Made by a program: the position numbers and the translations under genes
Shown here: positions 24,971-37,061 of the stretch, piece by piece
How positions within the stretch are numbered: position 1 is the stretch's first letter
Layout of the letters: every line of letters begins with the position of its first letter
Source of the DNA: Phoronis australis
Taxonomy: Eukaryota > Phoronida > Phoronidae
Assembly (NCBI GenBank): GCA_002633005.1
Contig: NMRA01000188.1
Coordinates: forward strand, 1 to 64,000
Length of the DNA: 64,000 nucleotides
Reading direction: 5' to 3'
The notes under the pieces: model-generated
Database searches by the model: none
Told to the model about the DNA's origin: nothing
The model's input: only the letters and a program-made list of their open reading frames with translations

Positions 24971-27900
24971 CTGAAAGAAAATCAGACTGGTGAACAAGTT
25001 ATTTGGATGACTAAATAGGAGGAAAAGGTTACGCTATTCCTATCCAGTCAAGGTGTTACGAAACCGTGCTGGGACAACTAGACATTCATTCACATTTCGT
25101 GTATCCATTGCCGAACTCATGGACGTCTTAATACTACAGACGGGGAGCACGCGCTAATGCAGCTGTCATGACAACTTGACGACATATTGGAGTGTTTCTA
25201 GTCACATGACCCCGTTAATCGCCGTGTAAATAATCAAACAGGGCAAACTGCCATTTTCAAAGGGCGATATCTAACACATAAGGAGGCGGGGGAGAGTGTG
25301 ATTTTTTTCAGAAACACAAAAAACATGTGATGCAGCGTTTTTTAAGAGTCAATATGTCGATAGGGAAAATATCAGTGCTGTAGTGGTAAAATTAGAGGTA
25401 AGTAGACGCTCAATGCCGTATCACCTTGAGCACTGAATTTTAAAAGTGCACTAAATCCGCACTATAACGCAACTTACGGTGCGTAGGCGTTGCGTTTAAA
25501 TGCCAAAAGTTGGTTGGGTGCGCCTACGTAAGCCTGCGCCTCACTCCAACACTGGAAAATATCAAACCAATAGAAGATCTCAACCAGTGTTACATTATCG
25601 AATGGCATGTGCCGCTGCATACTTGCCAATCCACAGTGAACAATTTATTTTTATTTTCAAGAGAAACCAGTAAGATCGCAGTGCGATCTTACTGGTTTCA
25701 AATTTATCATTTTTAAATAAAAAATGAATATACTGCATTTGCTTCGAGCGACACGAATTAAAAATTCGTGTCGCTCGAAGTAAATACAGTATATTCAAGA
25801 GACGTGCCACTCACTCGCGTGGTACGAACTTAAGTGGCACCCAATACGCCTTTTCAGTATTAAAAAATGACACCGGGTAAATTTGTGATGTTAAATTATG
25901 ACCCGGGTAGCTTTTAATGTTGTCTAAATTTAATTTGAACTACTGTGAAAATGACCCCATTGGGGTCATATGAATAAATTACAAGTTTTTAAAGTTTTTT
26001 AGGGAGTTTTTCCATTCAGTGATTTGTAGAGCGGTTGCCAGCGTGTGATAACATTTAACTCCTTTGTTAACCCTACCACCGACCACAGTCTTTTGTTTGG
26101 TATACCAACATGCAGGCCAATTATCAACCAGTCTCACTGTATTTCCGATCACATGTGAAGAGAGTCAAATCCAGTGCGCTGGTACGTTCGGACAGAATAG
26201 ACTGTCTTAACTTCGGTTGCGGTATGAGGAATTTTGGTGATTCAAAAAACATAAGCATGATCAATATAGGGAATACAGGAATGTTATCGGTTTATGTTCA
26301 AACATTTTTATAACTTAACTTGTTTTTAACAGACCAGTCAGGCTAGATACTGGGCAACACGTACCCCCTCGGTTGGCCATTTAGGGGCTACAATACTCCC
26401 ATTCGCTTTCTGTACGCATTTCGTTACATGTATCCTAAACGGACGGTAACCAAATCCGGTCACCGATTTTTCAGTTTTCACTCGTCAAAAATACATTCCA
26501 CACTTAAAACTATCATTTAAAAAAGTGCTTACTTTCATCATTGGACCAGGTCCTTTCTACTTCTATACATATCTTCGATGAAGCTTAGTTGTGAGAATTA
26601 AGTTGACTTTGGTGAAGAATTCCAACTCCTCTTTTTCACCGCGCGCGCGATAACCTTAAAGTCCTTCTCTCACGCGTTGTTAACCCTTATTACATGGTTA
26701 GAGGATGTTATAAGGATCCAAGAAGTACCTACCCCATCACCGTACACGATCCGTACTCGAAAAAAATTTAAATGAACGCGCCACTCACGATTCGCACCCG
26801 AAGAACCACCGCCATTTTGAACTTGCCCCGAACCCGGAAGTACAATTCATTCAGGAACCCAGGCCGAGAAAACGCCGTCAGTGCGACTGGAGCAGTGCCT
26901 GTACTGTTACCAGCCAGCAGACGGGGATAAAATAATCGACAGCGCGCCTTAATTTTAATAAAATCAAACTACGGACAATTTCATCGAATTTGCTAAAGAA
27001 ATGTGGGGAATAAATTTTGACAGAAATTATTTTGCCGGACTAGGGACCGCAGCCTATCGGACCCGGTGCGGATCGAGACCAGACACTGGCGAACGGTAAA
27101 GGCATGCGGTTGCAAGCTGTGTTGTCGAAGTAAAATGTTGTAAGCATAAATGCCGTATACATTCAAAGTTAGTTTCAGACACTTGCATAAAATTACCGGC
27201 TGGTTAGTCCTGTGTCACACTGCCGCGGCAGCCCTTAGCTAGCCTCAGTGCCAGCTACCAGGTGAGTATGAAGACTAACTATAGCTTGTTAGTAGGCCTA
27301 TACAGCTTTGCGTCAAGGCTACCCTTAGGCCTAACTGGTCGCTGGCCACAGCGCTCGCTCAAACAAGGTTTATTTAGAACTTGGCAGACCTTTTTCCATT
27401 TTTACAAATAGGGGGCTCGTTCGAGTACATAAGTATGACAAGTCCAATACAAAATGTTATCATTTTTTATTCATTAAGCCAAAATGATTCAACCTTTTAA
27501 CATAATAAGTAACTAAAAATGTCCAATACTTTACAACACTATTCAACAGCAAAAGTTATGAAAGTGGACATACATGTATGTAACTATTACCATTGTGACC
27601 GAATAGTGTTTCCTTACACGAGAATTTGACAAGCATGATTAAAAAAATATGAAGTTGCAAGGAACAAGAATTGGAGGCTTGAAGCTTCACAATCCAACAT
27701 AGCTTATTTCTCAAATTAAGATTATTCATATTGTTGACTTGATAACCTGAATTAAGAAGCAATAAGTTACAAAACATGACTTGAAAGCAATTGAGACTTA
27801 AAATTTAGAAAAATATGAATCATTTTGTGACACCGAATCAAGTCTTGAACAGCAGTTGACAGTCAAACAAAAAACCATTTCAAAATTATTTCAACTATTT

Positions 27901-30900
27901 TTTAACTTAGTGTAAGATCACCTGAATGGGAAATTTACAGCAAAATAATTTGAATACATCTTATATTTTTGCACAAAAACACGAAAATTGAACAAAGTTT
28001 CTTTTTTTGTAGCAACGTTTGTCTAAATGTATCAACATTAAATCTTCACAAATTACAAAGTAGCCGGTTGAACATGCCTTTGAGTTCAGCAAAAGTCGCC
28101 ATGTTGTCGGTGCCGCCAGAAATGAGACGGGAATTGTGAGCACATTTATCACTTAATGAGTAACAACTGCGAGGCTGAAATTTGGTGAACACTGTTTAAT
28201 CGTGCAAAATAGTAAGTAAAGATATGTCTAACTAAATTTCACCGTAATTTGTAGGCGAAAACAATTTACACAAAGTTTTAAACTCGTAACTTATCCCTCT
28301 GTCCTACAATATGGCCGACGCGATCCAAACAAAGTGACCCAAATTTCGCCACAAAACTTGCAATAACTTGCCCCGATTTTGATACTTTTTCGATTTTTAC
28401 TGAGTAGAGTACACTACCTTTCCGATGATAGCAAAGTACTTTTTCAAAACGAGAAAAAAAGTAAAACCGAAAAAAATAGGTTCGACCCATATTGGTTCCT
28501 AGGTTCGACCGGCCTACGTAAGGAACTAAAAACCAATGCTATTTTAACATACTAAGTACGCGTAACATTCCAAAAAATATCAACGACCACTAATTACAAA
28601 CTATAAATACACTACATCTGCAAACGAATCACGAGATATTACTAACAAAACAAAATAAAGAAGACTTTTCGAGCAAGCGATAGCACATTCAGTTACAAGG
28701 AAAAAATGGCGGCTTTCAGGACAAGTTCCTGAACTGATAAGCCGGAAATGTGGTTACGGAAATAACCGATGACAACCGGTAATCATACGCTCAGAGAGAA
28801 GGGTCAAATATTGTTCAAAAATCGCTTTTGGCAAGAAAGAGGAAAAGAATATAAAGAAAGAGTGTCGAAAATAAGATTTTATGTAGTAAGTATTTTCGGA
28901 TACTGGAACCACATGGGCAGTTTGAGAGAAGGACTTTAAATAGGCTAACCGAGTCACGTGAGTTAGGCAAAGGCTAGCGCTTGACACTAGCGCGTGACAC
29001 TTGCAAAATAGCATGAGAAGGTATCAGTTGAAACAAGGAGTGTAGTAGTCTAGGAGAATTCACTTGTGATTTCGCTGTTACCGCTACTACTAGCGCCGCC
29101 AAGTGGTGACTAAGCAACAGTCAACCAGGAAGCGCCAAAACAATGGGGAATGACGCATTTTGCAGTGCGATAAATTGCATGAATTCATCCACGAAAACCC
29201 CAGACGTGTCATTTTTTAGGTTTCCTAAGGATCCAGAAAGGTAAGGATTATCTGTTATTGGCTTTCATTTTGTGTGTTCTGTTCACGGTTGTTAGACAAG
29301 TCGATCGCAGTGCCGTTGCCACTGTTGTCTGCAGTGTATGCTAAGCCTACTGTACAGCCGGACTGCCGGCGGAAGGACTATGATAAACGTACGATATGAT
29401 CGTCAGCTTTTTGGATACTTGCAGTCCATGAATTCCAAATCAAAATGTCACTCGTACGATCGCAGGGATAATTTTAGGAAAACATACCCATGCCCATGGT
29501 CATGGGTAATATGAGTGGTGACACGATTCTATGTGCCAATGATACGGGGGCGCGGCCCTGTTGATTTCTGCTCAGGTGCAAGAGCTGGGAGCTGACCCTA
29601 TGAATAGAGATGCAGCCCTTTGTCCAAAAACTGCAAGTTATGCTCTCATCACTTCGAGGAGTCCATGTTCATGAATGAAGAACAAGCTGGTATTGACTGC
29701 AGTGCCCGAACAATATTTGATGTCCCGAATCCACCAAAAATGAAGATGTCATGGTTAAAAAGTTCTCCGGAAATTATGTTACAGCTCTGGAATAGGCTTT
29801 TTTGCATTTCTGATTATCGTCTCACAAAGCAAGTACTGGAACATCACGTGTTGAAAGGACAATAAGTCAAAATCTGGTTTTCGTATTTTACTAAGGTTGA
29901 TCAGATTGAAACATTTTATGAATGGTTAGCCTGTGATTTGGAGAGAACCAAAGTGAAACTGATGGATCATTCAGAGTCTGAACGGTGGGATGAAATTTTG
30001 TTAAACCCAAGCTATCCGTATCATTTTGCTTCTCGATGACAAACACCTCTGTGAGTAAATTAGTTTTCAGCTTTATTTATAACGCATTTCTTTGGCGAAA
30101 AGTGCTGTTGTTTACTAGTGAATTAATAGAGAGTGACAAGGTTGGTCAGATTTTCTTGTGGTATTGGTTGGTGTATGTGTTGCCTATTTTGTACGTTTTT
30201 GGAGATTGTAATTAATTTAAGCCCCAGTTGTGACTAGGAATCAGATATGATCTTGTGGTCTGGCTTTAACTTACATGAAATATTTACTGTTATTGATAAT
30301 AGGAACAGTATAAAATAAAATTTTGGTTTTATCATCCAAGTCTTTTTAATTCAGTTTTGTATGAAGTTATGTGAGTAGTGAATATTTTGATTGCTGTTCA
30401 GTACCTCTTAATTTTTTTTGTCATGACATTTTGAACTTTGACTAGTTATAATTGATGATATTCTCAATGTTACTACGTTTCGTAAGTTGTGAGCTATTCT
30501 ACAGATTAGCAACTGACTTGTAACTGTTGGTGAGTGGGAGAGTGGGATTGAGTTTACCCTATACTGGCATATGTCTAAGAAATAATGGCATGTTCTAAAA
30601 TTGTATTTCGATTTTGTGGTAGTGATAAATTGCCTTGCTTTCTTCTTCTCACTCATGTAACACCCACTGCACAAAACAATTGTCTGCATTGCTAGTAGCC
30701 TGGTGCATTGAATAGGGAACACATGCGAAATTGTTGGGTGGAGATGAAACCAGCAGTGAGCTGGGAGCAACATGTTTGTCAATGGTCACGAGAGCAACCG
30801 AAATGTGTGACGATGGGAGGGGCTCAACACCCATGTGGCATACATATCCATAGGTTTTAACCTGTTTAGCACTTCTCCCATGTAACCCCCCTGGGAGGGG

Positions 30901-33900
30901 GTCAACACCCATTTGGCGCCCACTTGGTTTTTGCCTAGTAACCCCTTAGCTGGCACCTGGGGAGTATTCCCCTCTGAACCCCCAGGAGCAATCATTCAAA
31001 TTATGTAGTCCTCCATGGAGGTATGAACTGTTATAAGGAACGATAACTGCCGTGTTAAGAAGTCAAGCATGAAACAAAACCATGATGGATTTTGAAGAGA
31101 GCTTCAAGAGAATAAAAACAAATACACTTCAATATTGATTAAAATACACATTTTCTTTCTCATTCGATTGTAGGTGGATGTTAGTTTATGTATTCTAACC
31201 ATTTTCAATCACACAGTAATTTTATTGCACGTTGAATGTCATTAAAGTATGAATTTATGAGTGTTTATATTGTTCGGACTGTGCTCCTAACTAAGTGTTG
31301 GTTATTCACCGCTTGGAGCGCTAGTGTTTCGACCGGTAACCATTACGGCGAATGGTAAAATGGCGGAGTGAACTCTCCTGTACTACTACACTCCTTGGTT
31401 GAAATTGTAAGATTTGTGTCCCTTGGATTTTTTATTCGTCAAGAAACGTGATTCACATAACTTCCTCAAAATGGCACCCGTTAAGAGAAACTCGAGCAAA
31501 CCGCGACAGATTTTTGTCGATTTGTTCAAGTTTTGCTAACTAAATTGTATCCAGAGGCATGGTATGTCTTAATTAAAACTCCATGTTCCTATATGTATGG
31601 TTCATTTGATTTTATTTGCTGTATTTTGAAATGAATAACTTTTTGTGGGGATGTATAGTCCGGATACCTATCGTCGTCGGGCTCCAATGGTCGTCCGCCA
31701 TCTTCTTCCGCGTGCATCGCAGCCACGCGGGACTTAGCGTTCCAATCTAGAGTGGTCGTCTGCACCTTAGGTACTAACCTCTCGGGAGCAACACGCATAG
31801 AAGAACTGAGACGAAAATCGGTGCATTTACCGACTGTTTTTTGAAACCACTTAAAAGTGTGTAGATTTTACTAATGCACTTTTTTGTTCATTTTCAGAAG
31901 ATATTTTCGAAATTAAATTTTCTTCAGACGGAACAAAAAACAATACAGGGATTGTTTATACAATGTATCTGTTTGTCCCAGCCACTTACCGACACCTGTT
32001 AGGCCAAAGGAAAAACGCAACAGACAAATGCAACACGCTGTGTGCTTAACAGTTTCGGCCTACGCCTTGGTCATCAAAATATTGCGCACTTGTTTTTTAT
32101 TGCAAAACACAGAACTGAGCTCAACATTTATGTTGAAATTTTGGTTAAGGCATTTTTGATTTATTTGAAGAAAATTAAAATACTTGAATTGTTAGAGAAT
32201 GGCCACCAATAAAGTAAAACATTAACTTTATTTCACTATGTTGCATTGTTACATACAACACAGCATGACATAATTAAAAATAAAAGAAGAGATTAAGCAA
32301 TCAAATGCAAATGCGACTTGGGTATTCATTTATTTATTTATGATTGCCTGTTGAAGGTGAGAAAAAATTAAACAGCACGATATCGGGCAATTTATTAGAA
32401 CAACTGTATCGAGGTTCAATGATCAGTTCTGTTTTGGCTGACAAGGTGTTAACAGAGAATGAAGAAAAATTGAAAAGAAAAAGAAAGACGGCAGAGATAA
32501 GTGGTGTTAAGAACAAGAAGAGCAAAACGTCAAATAAAGAGGACATAAATATAAGATCTATCTGGAATAAAACAATAGAGATTCATTTTCCAGACCTGAA
32601 AATCGGAAACAATTTTAATATATTTAAAAATCGATAAAATACCAGTAAAACAGTTTGTGGTTGAACTAGAATTGTTGTAAACCACTTTCCACTATTTTCT
32701 TGGCCTTTTTCTGCGTGGTTTTCTGTTCTTTCAAAAGACGGCAGCGTATGACGATCTTAGGTGTCATTATAAAATGGCTGCCGAAAAGCAGTGCACAGTT
32801 AAAACAACACAGCATAAGTAAAAGAAAACGTTTGAATCAACGAATACTATATATTTGTCAGAATTAAATCAAACCCTATTCAGAGCATAACTTTGAAGTG
32901 GAATAATTTGGTGAGTACGACAACAAGCCGGTTTTATGCTCAGGCGGACGACCATTGGGTTCCCGAGTATACTATCGCCCCTGTATGCCTGCGGCATCCA
33001 GGGCAATGTAATTGCTTAGCTAGCTACGATCTAATCGGAGATTAGAGCTTCGAACAAAAGAGAGCTGACAATCCAATCATGAACGCCGTCATGTAAAAAG
33101 CAAAGACCATAGACTCAGTTCCTTTTATGTGCATCGCTTGGTATTTCCAACGTACAAATGTTCTTCTCTCACGCACGGTATTCCTCTCTCGCGGATCTGA
33201 AGTCCCCCGGATGAAGAACCAGGCACTTGTAGCATCTTCACACAGTGTACTTATTGGCTTACAAAGAGATCAGCCCCGCCTGCTCCCATACATTATTTCG
33301 AACCGGCCTTAATCAGATATACGTACGTACTGCACATCCCTCAGCCGAGACAGTTAAAATAAATTCTTCTCTCAGGCACGCTTGGCCTTCTTAAGGTTTC
33401 ATATTTGACTTTGATAATACCAAAATTTGGCTGCAATCGGAAGATTTTTTATATGTGGTCAAGTACTTTAGATTGGTCTTCATTCAGTTAGTCAGATTTT
33501 ATATCCTGGCACGAGCAGTGTAAAAATAGCCGGTAACTGAACGAAAGACTATTCGAAAAATAGTGATCCTTTCATTTATTTGATGAACTCCTACAACGTT
33601 TGGAACATAGCTCGTTTCATTCACCAAGTTTTTACAGTGAATAGTTAATTCGCTAGACAGTCTGTATTATGTCAACCACTTTGTTAATTACGCGCTTTTA
33701 TCTGCCACTTTCATACTTGTATATGGGAGGCCTAAGTACTGAAATAAAAAATGACCAGTATTTACTTCTTCCACCTAGTATATACCTAGTTTTTGAACTA
33801 GATATCCACTCACCTTTGTAGCTTCTGGAGTTTTAAGCACGTATTGTTGCGTAATATCCTTCAGGAAACACGCCATGGTACTCTCATAGCTGTCCCCGGG

Positions 33901-34682
33901 AATGCCGAGTTTTTCACAAAGATAACTTCCAACCACGTTCGGAAAGTCGTTAAAAAAGTAGCCAGCGTTTGCCTAGGAACGATAGTGTATATCACCCAAA
34001 CATCAAGATGCAATGCCTGGAAAATTGACATTATTTTATCGAGCCATGACGTAGGACTGGTTTCGGAAAATTTCTTGGGTATTTGAAATCTGTGCCAGGG
34101 AGAGTTTAGGAAATGAACCTAAGTTAAAAGAACTTCTTTACAAGTAATCACTGGAAAATACTTTGCTGCGCATTTTTTCAACATTTGATGTCCCCAATTT
34201 TTCGGAGCCGTAGGTCTCTCACCTCTGCAAGCATTTTTTCACACCAACAGGAAGTATTATGCAGTGAATAAAAATATCAAGGCCAGGCATGTTCTGTTAA
34301 GGGTTTTTATCAAGTAATATTGTCTATTTATTGCGACCTAAGTTCTAATTAGGTGTTAAAAGCAATCACTCACGTTGATATTCTTCCCCTTCAGCCATTT
34401 GATTATTCCGGCACTTATTTCTTCAACCGTACGATCATCCTCTTTTTCGTGTATCAGGCCGTCAACGTTAAACTCATCAATGATTCCCAAAGACTTCATT
34501 CTTTCACACCAGTAGCGGTTTTTTTCGTTACTTTGAAGTATCACACAAAGTGATTTAATTCCCAATCTCTTAATTTTAGCAAAAAAAGAAGTTTTTATCT
34601 CTTCATCTGTAGTTACGGAGACATGGTTTCGAATACACAGAACCGTTTTCTCAGCAAGAGGCCCAAATGGTATATACTCCAT
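23559..34682 (-). CDS. Intact ATP-grasp ligase-like gene with an 8.8 kb second intron
   Basis: Second apparently intact member. Exons: 34374-34682 (103 codons), 33814-33972 (53), 24752-24970 (73), 23559-24257 (232 plus stop). Exon lengths, phase 0 junctions and motifs equal those of the compact copy at 46765-49867. Exon 4 of the two copies has the same length with no indel; by my count about 35 of 232 residues differ. The lysine motif FPVVMKPLCGSGSVG and LLEINPRPSG are kept. Intron 2 (24971-33813) keeps family intron sequence at both ends, to about 25120 and from about 33560. Between these lies roughly 8.4 kb of repeats, including a palindrome-bearing repeat and a THAP remnant. The alternative is two complementary half copies; the exact complement of exons and matching phases favour one gene. 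Transcript evidence would settle it. Confidence 0.68.
25663..25699. repeat. Perfect 18-bp-arm palindrome
   Basis: Arms 25663-25680 and 25682-25699 are exact reverse complements with a single G between them. The related repeat at 7290-7920 has only one arm. Confidence 0.9.
25726..25796. repeat. 34-bp-arm palindrome with 3-nt spacer
   Basis: Arms 25726-25759 and 25763-25796 pair with two mismatches. They contain TTCGAGCGACACGAATT. The related repeat at 7290-7920 has only one arm. Confidence 0.9.
26060..29140. other. No recognisable gene, inside intron 2 of the ATP-grasp gene
   Basis: CG-containing segments at 26800-27260 have promoter-like character and a GTGAGT at 27262, but no supported exon. 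The rest is A/T-rich with short ORFs only. Confidence 0.3.
29143..29999 (+). pseudogene. THAP-domain gene remnant, two exons
   Basis: Exon 1 (29143-29240) starts at ATG and encodes a 32-residue THAP start with CSAINC and VSFFRFPKDPE, ending at a GTAAGG donor in phase 2. An AG acceptor at 29574-29575 continues in phase with RCKSWELTL, giving the THAP tryptophan. It then hits a stop, and two frameshifts later reads NCKLCSHHFEESMF with the final C-x2-H, then FDVPNPPK. The frame runs to a stop at 29863 and stays readable beyond it to about 30037. C-x4-C, W and C-x2-H are all present but no single frame holds them. Probably a transposon-derived THAP gene lying antisense in an intron of the ATP-grasp gene. 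Confidence 0.6.
30805..30925. repeat. Two-unit repeat, GGGAGGGG..TCAACACCCA type
   Basis: Two copies of a GGGAGGGGnTCAACACCCA block about 78 bp apart, with related flanks. Confidence 0.5.
31000..32980. other. No recognised gene; weak candidates only
   Basis: At 31471 an ATG opens a short reading MAPVKRNSSKPRQIF that stops within 22 codons and lacks a clear donor. At 32344-32637 (plus) an ORF of 97 codons is lysine-rich (KLKRKRKTAE, KNKKSKTSNK) with no known domain and an upstream in-frame region that could be an intron end. Neither is strong enough to call. Confidence 0.3.
32990..33390. repeat. Dispersed repeat, inverted copy of 6700-7140
   Basis: Reverse-complement relative of 6700-7140, inside intron 2 of the long-intron ATP-grasp gene. 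Both copies have GAGAGAAGAA-like motifs at two places. Confidence 0.55.
33814..34682 (-). CDS. Exons 1 and 2 of the long-intron ATP-grasp gene
   Basis: Exon 1 (34374-34682) begins ATG GAG TAT and encodes a 103-residue N-terminal domain with EKTVLCIRN near the start and KKxNIN-like residues at the donor GTGAGT. Intron 1 is 401 bp. Exon 2 (33814-33972, 53 codons) starts after CCTAG and reads ANAGYFFNDFPNVVG, then CEKLGIPGDSYE, ending at GTGAGT. It keeps six T in the run at 33951-33956 (as A on the plus strand), which keeps phase 0. No ATG begins exon 2, so it is found only by splice logic and comparison with the other copies. Confidence 0.8.
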
Positions 34683-36035
34683 GGCTGTATTCCTAAAATA
34701 AATCAATTATTACTGATGGTGATGATGTCAAAGACAGTGGCAATATCAACTAAATGCGAAAACGCATGGATTAATACTTTGCGAGTACCTTATTTTTACT
34801 GGTGCTAGATTTGTGAAATGTCATAATACGGCAAGAAGGATGAACATTAACACGGGCATCAATTAATATTACATGCTAATAAGAAAACGCAAATAATTTG
34901 TAACATTAAATCGGTTCAGAAACCAACAAACATCAAGGTGGAAGTTTGAATTCTTAGAGAGAATTGAAGCTGTACACAGAGGAGTTTTAAGCAGTAGGGG
35001 TAGGGGGGTTGGGCCCCCCTAAGCAAAAGGTGGAGGTGGGTTTCCCCCTCCCCAAGTTTGTAGACAATAACCAGTAACTCACAAAATGATCTACTCGTGA
35101 CATGGATCGTACGTTTACAAAAGTTACCGCTAACCAATGAGCTATACCAGGAGGTACAGCTCATTGCGCTAAATTTTACCGGAGCCTCCAGACGGTCCAT
35201 TGTCATTTTTTGTCTTCGTTTAGTAAAAATAAATAGATTAGTGAAAATAAAGCAATTTGTAGTTTAAAACCTGGTAAAGGAGTAAAAGTTCATGCTTATG
35301 ACCCAGATAATTCGTTCCATTCATTGCGTGATTAGGAAATAATCTTTAAGTGCTCTGAACTACACAGCCTGCCCCCTCCCCCCTAGCAAAGGTCCAGTCC
35401 TAGCCTCTCTGTTACTGTAGGGAAGTATATGTATGGGTTTCCATTCTTTTAAATTCAACATACCCAACTTCACTACAGCCTTTGTTGCTAAAAACTGACT
35501 TTTAGTCGTGTTTTGTTTGCAGAAAACCCCCCAATGTGGGCGCTTGTTCACGTTATTCTGAAACAAGTAGGCTTAGGTCTATCAACAATGAAAAAATCCT
35601 TCCCGTGTTGACGGTAACTCAGTGTCATTGATGTACGACCTCGCAGTCGTCGTTTGAACAGCAATCTCGATAGAAGAGGTATCCTACGCCAGACGGTAAG
35701 GTGAAAGCGCATATGAAGAAAGGCAGGCACAGCCAGGGCCAATGCAATAGCTAAAGTTTGTTTGTGAAGACCAATTTAATTGATATGACTCCGGGAGTTT
35801 GGCAGAAGTTAACTACGGCCCAAGAAAAGTTCCTGCCTTTTCGAAACTGTTGAAGTATACCTATGATCAAGCATTTACAGCATCCGAAAACAAACAACGC
35901 TATGTATACCTTGAAATTATGGAGATCATTGGAAGACACGGTAAGCCTTACTGCTTACGAGGTTACGTTCAACAATGAAGAACTCGTGATCTTGCTCATA
36001 CGATCAGTAGATGGCGACGACAATATGCAAAACGG
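34683..36035 (-). other. Duplicated 5' flank of the long-intron ATP-grasp gene
   Basis: Upstream of the ATG lies an AG acceptor, then about 1.3 kb that matches the flank of the compact copy (49868-50459 and about 52195-52850) and part of the flank of the pseudogene (56394-56840). It includes a G/C-rich fold near 34990-35060. An open stretch at 35360-35566 has a related stretch at 52196-52438, but neither has clear splice limits. A promoter and non-coding first exon would be expected here; none can be placed from sequence alone. Confidence 0.5.
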
Positions 36036-36184
36036 GCAAACACGTTATGAGCACCTTGCACAGACTGTAGAGGGAACGGACCTGATGGTGCGGCAAATAT
36101 CAGTTGTGAAAACGTTGGCGTCTAATAAATCTTTTACGAACGCTGTTTTTAGCCTTATACACAGATTGCATTGCCTCATTACTG

Positions 36185-36315
36185 TAGCAAGTTCGCGGAG
36201 GGAGGTAGCTAGGGAGGGAGGAAAGGAGGGAGGGAGGAAGTACGGAGGGCGGGAGAGGGGGAGGGAGGGAGGGAGACACACAGACAGAAAGACAGACAGA
36301 CAGACGGAGAGACAC
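36185..36315. repeat. Microsatellite (GGGA)n followed by (GACA)n
   Basis: Purine-rich imperfect tetranucleotide runs. ORFs on both strands across it are low-complexity artefacts. Confidence 0.9.
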
Positions 36316-36527
36316 TGGAAGATCATACGTTCATTAGCTTATATTACAATTAGTGAATTACAATAAAACACAGTGGGATGGATATTTATATTAATCCCGT
36401 ATGTGCGTGAATACTGCTATTGAATAGGCCGTGAAAAACGCTACTAAACACATATAAGTTTTCCCATATACATTAGAAAGACTATTGTCATATCCTATTA
36501 AGAATTCTTTTCATCTGGGAATGTCCC

Positions 36528-37061
36528 AACAAGCCCATCAAATTTGCTGTACACACATATTTACACAACCAGGCGACTACAAACCAACCGCGAATTGCGT
36601 CCTCTACCATTCAATACGGATTGGCTCTACTTCCACGTATTTCGTGGCGTCTTTTACGGAGTATTGAATGGTCGTATTTACACACATATGCATGCGCGCA
36701 CTCAGCCTTCAATATGGGGGGCTCGAATTCCTGACTATGTGGACCTTTTGGTAACAAAAAAGCGTGCGGACTAAGAAAAAAAAAACGGGGGCACCACCGT
36801 GATTTGCGCGTTTGTGCTTGTTTAATGGACTTTTGTCTCATTTTCTCGGACTTTTTGTTTCTCAAGGGCGGACCTTTTTGCCCACTTCGCCAAATGGGGG
36901 GGGGGTTTCNCCCCCCCCCCCCTGGGTGCGCGCATGCATATGGGATAACGCAAAGCACAGCCAATCCGTATACAACCGTAGAGGCCGTATTTCTCGTTTG
37001 ATGTACACTTTCGTGGTGGAGTAAATTCTCATATACCACAACAAATTTGATTGGGCTTGTT
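36528..37061. mobile_element. Element with long imperfect terminal inverted repeats
   Basis: The left end starting AACAAGCCCATCAAATTTG matches the reverse complement of the right end (AACAAGCCCAATCAAATTTG). The similarity continues loosely for about 100 bp, including ATACGGATTGGCT on both sides. A second inverted pair, ACCATTCAATA and TATTGAATGGT, lies in the left half. An N sits in a C run at 36910. No coding capacity. Confidence 0.6.

Larger units (their letters stand above)
25195..26060. repeat. Dispersed repeat copy with two large palindromes
   Basis: Reverse-complement relative of 7290-7920, inserted in intron 2 of the ATP-grasp gene. It carries two palindromes, at 25663-25699 and 25726-25796, absent from the other copy. 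Short ORFs across the palindromes are artefacts of the symmetry. Confidence 0.6.

Noticed and set aside
25510-25810. Small ORFs across the palindromes
   Set aside because: Both strands read alike because of the inverted symmetry; not conserved in the related repeat at 7290-7920.
31471-31540. Possible first exon MAPVKRNSSKPRQIF
   Set aside because: Stops within 22 codons, with no donor site and no downstream partner found.
36045-36366. ORFs rich in Arg/Gly or Ser/Pro/Leu on both strands
   Set aside because: They read through a GGGA/GACA microsatellite.
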